64,000 nt of DNA from Gymnorhina tibicen (Eukaryota > Chordata > Aves > Passeriformes > Artamidae), in contig VXAZ01004602.1 of NCBI GenBank assembly GCA_013399875.1, positions 644,522 through 708,521 of the forward strand, in the 5' to 3' direction. The position numbers and the translations under genes were made by a program. The notes beneath the pieces are model-generated. The model was not told the origin of the DNA and did not search any database. It saw only the letters and a list, made by a program, of their open reading frames with translations. Positions within the stretch are counted from its first letter, which is position 1; each line of letters opens with the position of its first letter. This document shows, one piece after another, positions 12,401-24,806 of this stretch.

Positions 12401-15240
12401 GTGTGTGATTTTGGTGATACAGTATTGATCAAGTAGAAACAGAAGCTGAAGGGCTTTTATTTCTCTGTCTCTAATTATTGAGTGTTGTATTTTGTCAGTA
12501 CTGCTTCTTGAGAATGTGGGATTCTGTTGCTGACTTGACAAGCCTTGAATTAAACCCTTAAATGTGGTTATTGTGCTTTGTGTCCATTTGTGTTGTGGTA
12601 TAATTCCATGTATATATTCTTAATGTGCTTGGCTCGTAGCAGTGTCATATTGAATAAAAATCAGAATGATAACAGCAAAACAATCAAGGATCTATTCCAA
12701 ATTCCATAGAAGTCACCCAAAAGAGTCCCATTCAGCACAGCTGCCTCACTGCATTATGCACTACCACCAAAAAAAACCAAAAACCCTTGCTAAAATAATT
12801 TCCCATTTAGAAGTCCTTATTCTATGACACAATGTTTTGATTATGACAAAATCCTAGAAAGGGCAGTTCCTTTAAGAAATTTTATGAACTAGTCTTTAAA
12901 ATTCTATACCTTATTTGCTCTACATATCTAAAGGTAATAAAATCATTACTAGTATTCTGTTGTGGGGTCTAAACCCTGTGAAATTCTGTGAAATATTTCC
13001 GTTTGTTCTGTGCTTAATACAAGATCGAGTCATTTTTGCTGATATCTTCCCATTAAAACTTGTAGCCATAGATCACTGTTTTCTAATGACAAAAATAATT
13101 AGCAGTAAGACATATTAATGACTGTGTTATCAGGTAATGATGTCTTCATTAATGCATGGCTCTAATCTCTGAAATAACTTTGTCAGTAGCTGCCCGTGAA
13201 AGGAATGCTTTGATGTACCCACTGTCCAAATTCATTAACTGCATAAAACTCAATCCTGTCTACTGCATGGTGAGGCTACATCTGAGGTCTTTAAAGGCCA
13301 GACTTGAATTCCCTTGAATTTACAGTGGAAACTCTCAGTGAGATCTGTTTTGGTTTTGTATGTGCATGCATTTGTTGAATTCAAATGCCATATAGCTGAT
13401 CAGTGAGAGTTCATTCTAGTATCTAAGGATTATGGAGATTGATGTGCTAAAAGAAATCTTTGGATTTTGACTTGAATTTTGTATCAGTGCCTTTTTTCTG
13501 CTGTGGACTGAATCTGTTATATCCTGGACCCTAGAGACAAGGAGGAAGAATGAAATTTGTTCATGGATTCCAATCGGCTTGGAACAGTCTCTTTTTTCCT
13601 TTTAATAAAATATGCTTTTCCAGGATTATCATGGAGACTGGTAATGAGAACTTGGAGGGAGTCAGTGAAATGACTAATGTTGTCAATATAGCAGTAGCTT
13701 TGAGCAAGTTGATATTGTTTACAACCTTTTCAAATACTCTATATGTTCATTTTGTAGTTGACAGAGGGAAACAAAACAGGGAAATCCTTATGTAATAATT
13801 TTTCTGTTCTTCATTTAATAATTTTTATTTAGGACACTTATATGCTTATGTTCCTTTTCATATTTAACTTCCAGCTCTTGGATGTTCTCCTGCAAACTCT
13901 AATTGTGCTTTAATTATTAAAATAAGAGTGAGATTTTGTTTGCAGTTGCCTTTATAGCAGATATTCACAAAGCTGGAGCTACATGAGAGCATTTCTGTAA
14001 CTTTTCTCTACCTGTAAGTTCTTAAACTGAATAGGCTTCCATTCTAAATACCTTTTCATTGCAATATGCAAAACTTGTATTGGCTCCTATATTGGCTTCA
14101 GAATTTCACTGGAGGTGTAAAATTCTAAAGAAATTATTTGATGTGAAAAAACCTTTTTTTTTTAACTTCATGATATTTTTTTTTTTGTTAACCTACAGCC
14201 TACCTGCTTTATCTAAGAAAATGGTTAGGTATCAAACTATTCTGTCCTTTCACCCTCTGTGCCTAAATGCTTTTCCTCCAAGCTCTGAAGAAAACCCAAC
14301 CTGAAAGCCTAGCATCCATGGCCAAAAAGTAGAAGCAGCTTGACAGGTAACAGATGTAGGTGTGAAGATTTGTTATGTATTTTTTCCTAGTAGTAACATC
14401 TGTCTTGGCTAGTTTCCCCATTGTTATGTGGAAAACCAGTGATCTGTCATTCTTTTTGTTCATGGAAGTGAATACTACCACTTACTCCTGTGAATTCTAG
14501 ATTGTTGTTTTTCTTTTATATTGTCAAGTGAAGCATAACTCACTTTAAAAACTACTCTGTTATCTTTGATGTAAATCTGTTGTTGCTTTTACAAGATTGG
14601 AGTGTTCTAAGACTATTCACCTGTGGATGCCTATAAAAAGATTTATGGGTTTGCAAAAAATTATCACTAACACTAGAAAATGTACTAGTATCCTGTTCAG
14701 AAATGTTGATTTATGGGAGGTTCTGAAAATGTAAAACACTTTTTTAGTAGAGATGATTATTGGTTTTGCCATCTGGCTGTAGCAGAACACACAGTTTTCT
14801 GAAAAGTGGGGCAAGCTCTCTTTTGCAGCACCACCATCATTTCAGAACACCTCTAAAGACAAAGAAAAAGGAGTGCTCTTATATCTCATCAATCCCATGT
14901 CTAATGATGATAAAGAAATGGAACCCTATGTTTTCCTTCCTGTACCTTGTATAGGTGGTATTTGCAGAGGTAGTCTTGGGGCCATTTCAGTTCTTCATAC
15001 TTTGAAGTGTCACTTGTAGCTGACCAAGTAAACACAGGAAATGGATACTTTTTTGATAGCTAAAATAATTCACTGGGAACGCAATGAAGGCTGACAGCTA
15101 CAGCAATGTTATACTGGATTGGGAGATTTTTTTTTTCCCTGGTTTGTTAACTGCCCTTCCTCTAAAAATCAATGATACCTAAGCCACTGTGGACGTAGTT
15201 TGACTCACTGAGGCATTCCATTTTAAGACAAATATTAAGT
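9441..15240. other. AT-rich non-coding DNA, nothing firm
   Basis: No repeat family, exon or RNA gene was recognised in this 5.8 kb apart from the short TA microsatellite listed separately. Poly-T and poly-A runs occur (for example near 11270 and 14152-14186). Confidence 0.5.
11288..11306. repeat. TA dinucleotide microsatellite
   Basis: A short uninterrupted (TA)n run lies inside AT-rich DNA. It is likely to vary in length between individuals. Confidence 0.85.
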
Positions 15241-15464
15241 GAGTCACACTGGTGTGAGAGACTGGAAAGACTGATGTCTCGAGACATTTTGGGGTGCATG
15301 TGTGTGGGGGCAGGGGGAGGTCCCTCCTTGCCAGGGTGAGGCAGTGCACTGCCCTGTACACCCCCCACCACAGAGCCAGTATCCCAGCATGGCAGTGGCT
15401 GCCAGTCGCTGGCACACCAATGCTCCACAACCGCCTCTGCCGCCCCTAACCCAGATCCTGAGTG
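15241..15464. other. GC-rich patch with clustered short palindromes
   Basis: This patch contrasts with its AT-rich flanks. It contains a perfect 14-base palindrome atgtctcgagacat at 15274-15287, a 14-base palindrome ggcagtgcactgcc at 15340-15353, and tcacac/gtgtga arms at 15244-15257. The minus-strand open frames over it are unsupported. It ends where the duplicated, N-containing stretch begins, so part of the sequence may be missing from the assembly. It may be the edge of an unrecognised repeat. Confidence 0.4.
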
Positions 15465-15751
15465 GCTAAATGACCAGAAGTCCCAGGAAGGCCAAGGGGT
15501 ATTTTAGCTCAAACACAAGGCAAGCACATGCCTTGACTCTACTTGCTGTTAGAATGTCTATCTGAATACTGCTGGTAGCTATAAGTGTGCTTTTCTATAT
15601 ATTTTCTNGCTAAATGACCAGAAGTCCCAGGAAGGCCAAGGGGTATTTTAGCTCAAACACAAGGCAAGCACATGCCTTGACTCTACTTGCTGTTAGAATG
15701 TCTATCTGAATACTGCTGGTAGCTATAAGTGTGCTTTTCTATATATTTTCT
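15465..15751. repeat. Perfect 143-base direct duplication around a single N
   Basis: Bases 15465-15607 and 15609-15751 read identically, separated only by an N at 15608. Both copies start gctaaatgaccagaag and end ctatatattttct. Identity over 143 bases with a lone N at the junction is what a scaffolder leaves when two overlapping contig ends are joined without merging. The true genome probably has one copy. A real recent tandem duplication is less likely. Confidence 0.9.
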
Positions 15752-17755
15752 GTCTTTTTCTCCTGCTTCAAATTCCCTCTTCTAGGAATTTTTGAATAAC
15801 TTAAAATTGAATGGGCTTAGAGTTTGCTAAGTTGAATGGGCCAAGTTAATGCTTTGAGAAGTGTTTTATGTTGATTGAATGTTGCACTAAACCTTTTGCC
15901 AAAGTTCTTTGATTTTCCAAAGTTGCCAGTAAAGTATTTATTTGACCTCTTGAGAATATCTTGTTGGTATTTCTCCTGTGTGTCTAATTCAGAGTACATG
16001 AGCAACAGTAAGCCCTTTTAAAAACATCACTGAGTAAGTGTTTTTTTTGCGGGTCCTTACAACTGGAATTTAGAAATTCCAGTTTTACAACTGTCTTCCT
16101 GGCCACAAGTAGTGTGAGGATAAGAATAACTAAAAGTGCATTATGGTGAAAGTGATTAAGACAGGTTATAAGTCATGTCTATTCATGTGCTGTGGAGGGG
16201 GCGAGAATAGGCATAAAGATGAGAGAGGGTAAATAAGACACTGGTTTACCAGGTCTGTGTTTCCGTGAAGCACCTCTTGCACTTTCTGCGTTTCCTTAAA
16301 AAATATAGTTTTATGGGGTGAAAGTAGCTTGTTTCTGGTTTGTTCACTCTCATAAAGTTTAAATTGTGTAGCTCCTTGAAATAACTGAAGTTGGAGGTTG
16401 GGGTTTGATATCATGCAAAACTTACTAAAGAAGATGTTTATTTGCGTGTAGTCTTCTGAGAATCCTTTCATCAGTTTCGTTATGTTCTAACTTAAAAAAG
16501 AGATTTCTTTATGGCTTATTGACTAATTTACAGTTGAGAGAGACTCCTTAAAATACAGCTTCCAGGATCATTAGATCATTTATGGACTGTAATTTCTTTC
16601 ATTGGAATCAGTGGGAAAAATCCTGCTGTTCTACACAACATTATCAATTCATTGGAACAGGCTTTTGTAACACAAAATGACTACGGTGTAAAACAACAGA
16701 GACAATCTGCATCACATATTCAGCATATAAATTGTTCTCCTTTTTCTGTAAACTGATAATTATTAATAAAAATAGAAGAGTGAGAAAAAAATATTTTTTT
16801 AAAAAATGAGGAGAATGACTCAGTGACTTAATAGTGTAATGACAACGAATGATTTGCCATCAGTTCCTGATCTACGCATACATTTTTTTTACACCTTTGT
16901 TTTGCATGTATTGTGTTTGACTGACAAACAAAGAGCAGTTCTGTTATTTTTGTCCTTTGAAAGCTTTTTACCTTTAGAGAGAAACAAAACACTCCATAAA
17001 ACACCACTGTGTGTTGTGCTACATATATTTTTTTAAAGTTCTTTCATATGACAAAGATTGACCAAATGGTCCATGAAAGCATATTTTTCTTTTAGAAAGC
17101 TTTTCACTTGTTATTTTACTAATAATTCTCAGGGTCTTGGGCAACACCTTGCTGTACTGTTGCACATGAACTTTGCAGTTCTCTGAAGACAACCAAATTT
17201 ATTTTGACAAGGTATTATTCGCCAGAAGTAGGCAAATGCTCAATGATACGTACATCTTTCTCATCCCTTGTCATCTTAAATTTCTTTTTTTTTATGGCCC
17301 AGGTGGAGGCTTGTATATAATTTCCCTCATAAGCCTCTTGCTGAATAATGTTGAGTTTTGCAAGAGCTAAATCTGCAGGTTTTCAATGAGTTACTCTTGC
17401 TCTTTTCTAAAAGTATAAATCCTGCAGAGTAACAACTGAATACTACATGTTTTGTGTATGCAGTGTATAGAGGAAGTACTGCTCCTCATAAAAGCCTGTC
17501 AACAAACTTTGTAGAAATAAAAATATTTGCACAGATGTTCTGGACAAGGAAGCAGGAAGGGATAGGAGTATACAGAGCATAAATTGCTACATAGAAAATG
17601 CTAAATTATTGTGGGAGACTAATCCATCATCCTGATAGAGATGAGGCAGCTCTGTATCCTCAGGTCCAAGTAAAACCAAGGCTGAGAAAGTGTTGAACAC
17701 ACAAAAACATATGTAGACACTATGTACATGCATGTAATGCTCTTCACTATATTTT
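15752..17755. other. AT-rich non-coding DNA
   Basis: No repeat family, exon or RNA gene was recognised. A small perfect hairpin (AACTGGAATT, 4-base loop, AATTCCAGTT) lies at 16061-16084. Confidence 0.5.
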
Positions 17756-18110
17756 AAAATGTGTTCTCTGCCCTTAGACAGTGACCCCCTCAGACCAAAA
17801 GGTGCTTCAGAGACCTGTCTCCTGTTAGTTCATCTTGGCTTTCACACCTGGATTATGGGGCTGATGGGTCTCCTGAGGGGCCCTTCCCTGGGGCAGGCTG
17901 GACACCCTGGAGAGGATATCCTTTGGATTCCTGACTGTGCTTGTTCTTTTGTGCATATCTGTACTTGTGGAGATGGACCACTGATGGGCCTGGGAGGAGC
18001 CAAGACAGGGTATTTATTTTTCAGGTTGCCATATCTGCTATTGTCTCTCTGTGCTACTCTGCCTGTGTACAGAGGAGCTGTTTGTCACATGAGGTAACAC
18101 TAAGAGGTTC
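17756..18110. other. GC-richer island of unknown origin
   Basis: This patch of about 350 bases is markedly richer in G and C than its flanks. It carries a 112-codon open frame on plus (17759-18097). The frame starts near 'tctctgcccttag', which could serve as a splice acceptor. However, the peptide is leucine/glycine-rich without a pattern I know, and the patch has the look of an old transposable element (for example 'ggggcaggctggacaccctggagagg' wording at 17890-17915). It could be either, and I do not assign a function. Confidence 0.3.
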
Positions 18111-19390
18111 AGGAAACATTTTTTTGCCACAGGTCACCAATACTTGTCTAGAACATACTTGACATGAGACTATTGATGACAAATAAGCTATGCAGTCTAC
18201 TGCCAAATTATTTTCTGCTGACACTATCGTGCTGATATGAGCCTGTCTATTGTTAAGCTAAAAGTTGGGCATTGGCGCCGGTGGTTTGTTAACTAATGGA
18301 ATAAAGAGAGCTGACCTTCAGCTCATCTACTGGAAAGCCTACTTTTCCATAAGGGATATAACCCACAGGCTTTTGATATCAGTGGAAGTAATCCTATTGA
18401 CCTGTTGCACAACTCTTATGTGTATAATCACCCTTGAAACTTGATTTTTCAAGCTACCCCTTGCTGGTGCTTGACTGATTGTTTAAATATGTGTTATAAA
18501 CATTTGTGGGTTTTTTGTGGGTTTTTTGGAGGTTTTTTGGAGGGTTTTTTTTGCCTGTTATAGGCTTGAGCGTGCTAACTTTTACATCTTAATTCTATAG
18601 AGAATTTGGTGGCATTCTCAGTTAAGGAAGTGTAGTTGGTGGACCTGTGGGTGAGGGTTGCCTAGTTTCTTTGGTCAGTTTGCATTTTTTATCTCATGTC
18701 AAAGTACTCAATTCACCTTCAGATGCTCATGTTTCCTTTCTTTTTCTTGGCCTACTGGCTTTCTTTAGCTTGAAAGGTTCTCGGGAGTTTAGGCTGTTAT
18801 GAGTTTGTGTAGCAAGACAAAAAAGTTGTTGGTATCTACTGTAAAGGACTAGTTTAATATAAACAATAAAAATAATAACTTGACAAGTACCTTGCTACAA
18901 ATGCCTTTATCTCTGAATATGGTTTATGTACACTGCATTTTTGTAGTCTTAGCGTGTTTGTTGCTTGTATTGTTGTATGTGCCTTTTTAAAATTATTTTT
19001 TATGCAAGGAAAGTGAAACAGGAAAGAGAGGTTCTGTAAATGCATCTGTCTCCCTGTAATTTGATCACCAGGGTGTGCTTTTAAACAAGCTCACAACAGT
19101 AGTACAATTTCAGTTTTCCTCCCCTTTAAGCCAGAGAGTGAGAGCAACGATTGTCCTGCTATAAATGTTAGGTGTGCTTAATGATTTAAACACGAGCCAA
19201 AACTCTGTATGTAAACATTTCTGGTTGACATAAGAAACAAGAGAGTTGATAACGTAAGTGGTTGTGCATCTTCTATGCATGCATAGCACATAATTTTTCC
19301 ACTGGTCTGTTGAGCACAGACTCCTCTACTTTTAATTTAAGGCACATGAATGAAAAGAAAGTGACAGAAATTTTCCTTAAAAAGCTGTTT
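18111..19390. other. AT-rich non-coding DNA with a G/T-rich run
   Basis: No gene was recognised. At 18505-18552 there is a run of repeated GGGTTTTTT-like units (gtgggttttttgtggg, then ggaggttttttggaggg), a simple low-complexity sequence. Confidence 0.5.
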
Positions 19391-19640
19391 GGAGGCACCA
19401 TAACGATACATAGATGATATCCTTCTCCCTGAGTGCCTGAAATAATTGCCACTCTGCTGATGAAGTGGCCATAGGTATCCCTGGACCAGGCTAAATTTTA
19501 TTGTTTAGTTCCTATGGCTGACCCAGTGTCTCTGCCAGGTACATCCACTCCTGTGAATAAGATGGACAAAAGTCTGAGTGAAGCTCCAGGACAAGTTGAT
19601 AACGTACAGAAAAAGGAAGTTCATACTATCAATCTGACTT
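19391..19640 (+). pseudogene. Possible remnant of an endogenous retroviral pol gene
   Basis: Around 19405-19430 the plus strand encodes RYIDDILLPECL, which contains a YxDD box followed by ILL, as at the catalytic site of retroviral reverse transcriptase. Stop codons follow within 40 bases and no flanking pol motif could be traced in the same frame, so any pol origin would be a badly decayed fragment. A chance match of this short motif is quite possible. No functional enzyme is present. Confidence 0.2.
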
Positions 19641-21835
19641 AACAGTCACCAAATCAACAGCAGAACCATGACAATTTTGAGAGGAGAAACTGTTGTAGCA
19701 GCGCATAAATACTTGCAATTAATCCTTTAATGGATAACATGACAGGAAAACTACATAAAGGCTTTGTCTGTGTACAGCCTCTGTGCTAACCAAATTCCAC
19801 ATCTTATGCTTTATAGCTATACCACATATAACACTCCAGTGCTGTTGTTCTTCTACAATGTAGGAAGTCAGTGGAGATTTATCTTTATTTCCAGCCTGAC
19901 ATTTAAATGTTGTTAGGTATCTTTTCAAGCCTTTTCTGGTTTCCAAGTGCTCAAAACTGTTTATTTCAGTATGTATGTGCAACTATATAGTTGTATTTGT
20001 GGGTTCTGCTGACATTTTAGAAAACAGTATCTGTTTTTCTTGTTGTTTTTTTTTTTCTTTTTGGTTGTGTTTTCTTTCCTTACTGCTTTATACTAAAAGA
20101 GATTATTAATGCTTCATTAATCAACTGTTCAAAGTGTGATTGCTCCTGAATAGCTCTCAAAATCTGGCTTTTTACCACTTACTTTCATTAGTGCTTAATT
20201 AACAGAGGAGATGAAAACTAAAATCTTCAGCCCACTCAAGGATGAGATATTGCTTTTCAGAAGAGGGATTCAGAAAAGGTCTGCGTTTTGCAACTGTGTT
20301 GCAAAAACGCTGTAAATTTAGACGACCATTTTCTGTACAGACTAGAAATAACCCTGCTTTGTGCCAGGAGGAAGAGTGGTGATACTGGGCCATCACCTTA
20401 AACTGTAATGCATCACTTTGCTGGATGCATAAGCAACAGTAAATGCCCGAGAAAACATTAGTAGATTTGGAAGCAAGGTTTACCCCATTAAAATATTCCC
20501 TCTGTGCCCAGTCTTCTCAGCTAATATAGTAGTCATCTACTCGGTGTGGCGTTGTCTGGCTAATACAATGATAGAAAAGGATGAAAATGCTTGTGGTGCA
20601 AAAGAAGCTTGGGAGTGAAACAGTTTCCTGAGCATCTTGCTTTGTTGGTGCTGTTTGTTGGGAGGTAGCTCAAGAGAGCCAGGCTTTGCTTGACAAATGT
20701 AGTAGCCTCAAATAACAGGCATCATATTATGGTTTCCCTTATCCGTCTTCTCTTTAATTATGACTCAATGTTTGACACCTCACCCGATTTCCTACAATAG
20801 AATTAAAGGAATTTAAGTCGAAAACAAGTACATAAGATTCATGTCCTATCAAGGAATTGGCTGTTACACTCTTAATGATTTAAAAGGATTAGGATTTGAT
20901 TTCCTACTTCAGGATTACTGATTATTTTAGAGCCTGATCCAAATTTGGTCGGTACCACTGACTTGTGCTTATCCAACTAAGTGACTGGACATCTTGGCTT
21001 GAGTTGCATATAACAGAATAGATTGTCTTAATAATCCATGACAAGAAAAAATGTTATGTATTGAAGTGACATTATGTAGCATTCTAATGTATAAAGAAAA
21101 TTATAGGTACTGTATTTCAAAATATTACCAGACATTAGAATATGCATGTGTGTTTAGGACTGACTTTTGTGCTCTTGTTTCAGACATTCAGGTTAAAATA
21201 TTCACTCAGGTTTCAAGTACTTGAACCTTTGCTTGTGGGTGCAAATTAAGGAACATTCTTAAATGTGGCTTTTTAGCATATTTTATGAGAATGTGTTTTC
21301 AATTTTTCTCCTCCTTTGTAGATGCATACACAGATATGTTCCTTTCCCCTTCCTATACTCAGAATTCTAAGGCTTACTGTAGCAAGTGCCCTATCAGGAT
21401 GCTGGTAGTCAAAGGTTTTTTTTGTCTTGTTCTAATTCCCATTATTTGATATATTCTTGCTTTAGATGTGCATTTACAAGAGAATGTATGTGACACACTC
21501 TAAGGTATCAGACTACAATAAAATTTACAATAAACATACAATAGCCTGACTCCAAATAAATCCATCAACTTTTAGAAGGAAGTTGAATATAATGCTTTAA
21601 TTTATCTAAAAAACATCAGAACTGGTTAGGGCCCCAGATCACTGAATCTGTAAATGTTTATCTTCCTTGAGACCTATGATGATTAGTTGTGAAAACACAT
21701 TAAAGATTTAGCCTGAAATCTGGAAGAACTGATTCTTCAAATGTGGCCTGGCACATGCATTAGCTGCATTCATGGGTATGTGTGGCCTGCCCTAGTGTTC
21801 TGTTACCTGGGCATTTTTGATCTAAGAAACAAGAA
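19641..21835. other. AT-rich non-coding DNA
   Basis: No repeat family, exon or RNA gene was recognised. A strong short hairpin at 20283-20310 is listed separately. Confidence 0.5.
20283..20310. repeat. Short inverted repeat (hairpin) with 3-base loop
   Basis: The left arm gcgttttgcaac (20283-20294) pairs with the right arm gttgcaaaaacgc (20298-20310), with one bulged base in the A/T run and the loop tgt. GC pairs at both ends make it stable for its size. No function is known. Confidence 0.7.
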
Positions 21836-22622
21836 ATCCCCAGGACAGGGTAATTTTTTGAGAGGTGATGCCAGATTAGGGAAATGTGCTGACAGGAACT
21901 CCATGGGTTCATCAAGGAGAAGTGTCAAGTCCTGCACTTGCGGAGGAGCAACCCTGGGCACCCAGCTGGAAAGCAGTTTTACAGATACTGCCCTGGGGGC
22001 CTTAGTGGACACTGGGTGGAACATGAGCCAGCAATGTGTCCTTGCTGCAAAGATGGCTGATGATTCTCTGGGCTGCCACTGGCAAAGCACTGGCAGCAGG
22101 TCAAGGAAGCCGATCCCTCCACTTTGTTCAGCATTTACTCCATTCAGTTTTGGGTGCTTTAGTACAAGAGAAACATGCACATATTAGAGGTACAGAGAAG
22201 ATCCACAAAGATGTTTGAGCAGATAGAGCATCTCACATGTGAGGAAAGGTTGAGAGAGCTGGGACTGTTCAGCCTGGAGAAGAGAAGGCTCAGGGAACCT
22301 TGTCAGCAGATATAAATACCTGAAAGGAGGATGCAAGGAAGACAGAGCCAGTTTCTTTTCAGTGGTGCCCAGTGACAGGACCAGAGGCAAGGGACACAGG
22401 TTGAAACACGTTACCTTCCATCTGAACCTCAGAAAATACTTTTTCACTGGGAGAATGATTGAGCACTGGCACAGGTTGCTCGGGGCTGTTAGGAAGTCTC
22501 TGTCCTTGGAGATATATTCCAAAGCCATTTGGATGTGGTCTCGAGAAATTGGCTCTAGGTGACTGTTCTTGAGCAGGAGTTTGGAGCACATGAACCAGCT
22601 TTAACCCCTATGTGATTTTGTG
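21836..22622 (+). mobile_element. CR1 LINE, 5'-truncated 3' portion (diverged)
   Basis: The block runs in CR1 order: 'tcaagtcctgcacttgcgg' (21926 on), 'acatgagccagcaatgtg' (22021 on), 'gagagctgggactgttcagcctggagaagagaaggctc' (22254 on), 'ataaatacctgaaaggagg' (22312 on), 'cagtggtgcccagtgacaggac', and 'gagcactggcacaggttgc' (22460 on). The tail near 22557-22605 is the degraded 3' UTR. It belongs to a different CR1 lineage from the 4.06 kb copy, judging by its different 3' UTR text. The frames are broken. The open frames at 21741-22591 on both strands arise from this element. Confidence 0.9.
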
Positions 22623-24806
22623 AAAATTCTTGTAGAAGCCATTTGTTGTTTCTTCTTGAGAGACTTGCTGCCTCTTTACAAAGTCTTCAATCTGACTCAT
22701 GGTGGTATGGGTCAGATGTTCTTTGTGACCTTCTGGTGTGATTTTTCTTTTCTGAAATTTTTATGATTTAAAGCTGCATAGCTGTTGGAAATGATTGACA
22801 TGCATAAGGCACCCGTATGTCATGGTTGCAAAAGAAACATGTTTTTAAAGTCACTGGAGGTCAGGTGACAGCACACTTAGATGAGTCCTTTCTCATTCTA
22901 AATGACTTGAGCATGTTTTTCTGTACTTAATTGATACTGAGAGATTTTATGTGAAATTTAATCAGTCAGGCTTTGCCAGGTCACAAAAACAACCCTGTGG
23001 AACAATATTTATGTGATATTAAACTACTAGGAGTTACTGGAAAGGCTACTTAAAGCAGAGTTACTTGCTATTTTAAAGCTATATTACATTTTTATATTTC
23101 ATCCATGTCTGAGTATTTAAATATATGTGTAGAGGAACATCAAAACAACAACTTATGTGTGTATGTGCATATACTCTATATATTTAAGTTGGACAGTGTA
23201 TCATGAACCAGAATTAATTTGATCTGTGGACTTTTTTTTTTTTTGACATAAAGGATGAAGTATGTGCACCCAACAGGGTCACAGGTAATTAAGCAGGTAC
23301 TGTTTGGCTTGTTTATCCTCAGTGCCAGAGATTGTTCTAGATCAGCTAATAAAGGTTGGAATATGGTTCATTATATATTTTTGTTTCAAACCAACACTTT
23401 AAAATGCAAAATTAATTTTTACATAGTTCAGCAGTATTAATGGTCTTATTGCAGAATGGGAGTATTTACTTTGCAAAAGATGACAAGGAGCTAATATAAT
23501 TTACTGCATTTAAAGTATGGCTTCAATCCTCAGGACTTTTTTTTTTTCTGTTGTTTTACAGGAAGGGAAATTTTTAGTGACCTAGGGATGGAGCAATAGG
23601 AAGACCAATCTCTATGCTGTGGACAGGAGCAGAAATGGTGATGGATAGTCTGGCAAGATGCATTTGGCTTTTCAGGGTAAATATGCCTATAACTGCCAAA
23701 TAATTCCTTTCCTCATGCTATAGATATGTCATTCAGTAAAACATATATTCCCATCAAGCATTCTCATTTTGCAGCAGACTAAAAGCTTAGTGTTTGATGA
23801 GGAAAAGTGAACTTAAACATCATTCTCATAATCAATAACAGAGTTGTAAAAATAATATCAATAAAAAGATGTCTGTAATACATTTTTATTTATGAGTAGC
23901 TTTTTAAAAGAAAAAACAAAAACCAGAAAACTATATTGCTACAAGGGATTTCTCAGGTGAATGTTGGTGTATGTACATGCCTACAAATCTGAAAAGCTTG
24001 TGAATTCTTCACTGACCAGAAGAATGCAGTTTCTGATAGAAAACCTTATATGTTTTTGCATTAAGAATACAAAGATGAAGTCAAAATGAAGTCATGACTC
24101 ACCTGACAATTATGGGATTTGTGTCTTTTTCTATTAGAATACATGCTGATATCATGTTTTCTTGGAAGCATCTTAAGTCAAGCACTGCATGTAGTAGTTA
24201 TCCTTTTATTGAAGTAAAGCCTGTATGACTAATGTAAGCTAACTTGAAAATGGAATTGGTATTGATATAATCACCCTACTGTTTTCAATGTTTTAAAAAT
24301 GGCACAGCAAGTGTTTCTCAAATATTCACATTTGAAGTGAAAATATATACTGCAGAAATAACAGAAAAAAACCCCCAGACTTTATTAATCACAACACCTC
24401 AGATAGTAGTCTTGAACTGGTTTCTTCATCTAGCTTGAGTCTTTTCAGTGGCAGTGTTACATGTCGTGACTTTAAGTGAGAATTCACGGAATTGTTAACT
24501 TAATGAAGAAGAAACTCCAAAGATTATAGCTGGTGTTATGCCCCACTTATTCCAGAGCTTGAAGTCTTTCTGCTGACTTTGTCACAGCAGTAGTTTGTGA
24601 CATTTACAGCAGACAGCTGTGCAGATCAGGTGTCTGCTAAAAGAAACACTTGCATTTTTACCCTAAATCGGTGCCAGCGTGTTAAAGAAAAATGCACACT
24701 AAAAAATACTGATGTATAATTTTTTACTGTCTTTTAGACTGGTAGTTACATCAAATTCTACAGCCTTGATTTCTGGAAAAACCCCCACATTCTCTCAGTT
24801 TGAAAA
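22623..24806. other. AT-rich non-coding DNA
   Basis: No repeat family, exon or RNA gene was recognised. Poly-T runs occur at 23230-23244 and 23537-23549. Confidence 0.5.

Noticed and set aside
21741..22591. Open frames of 125-148 codons on both strands
   Set aside because: All lie within, or overlap, a decayed CR1 copy.
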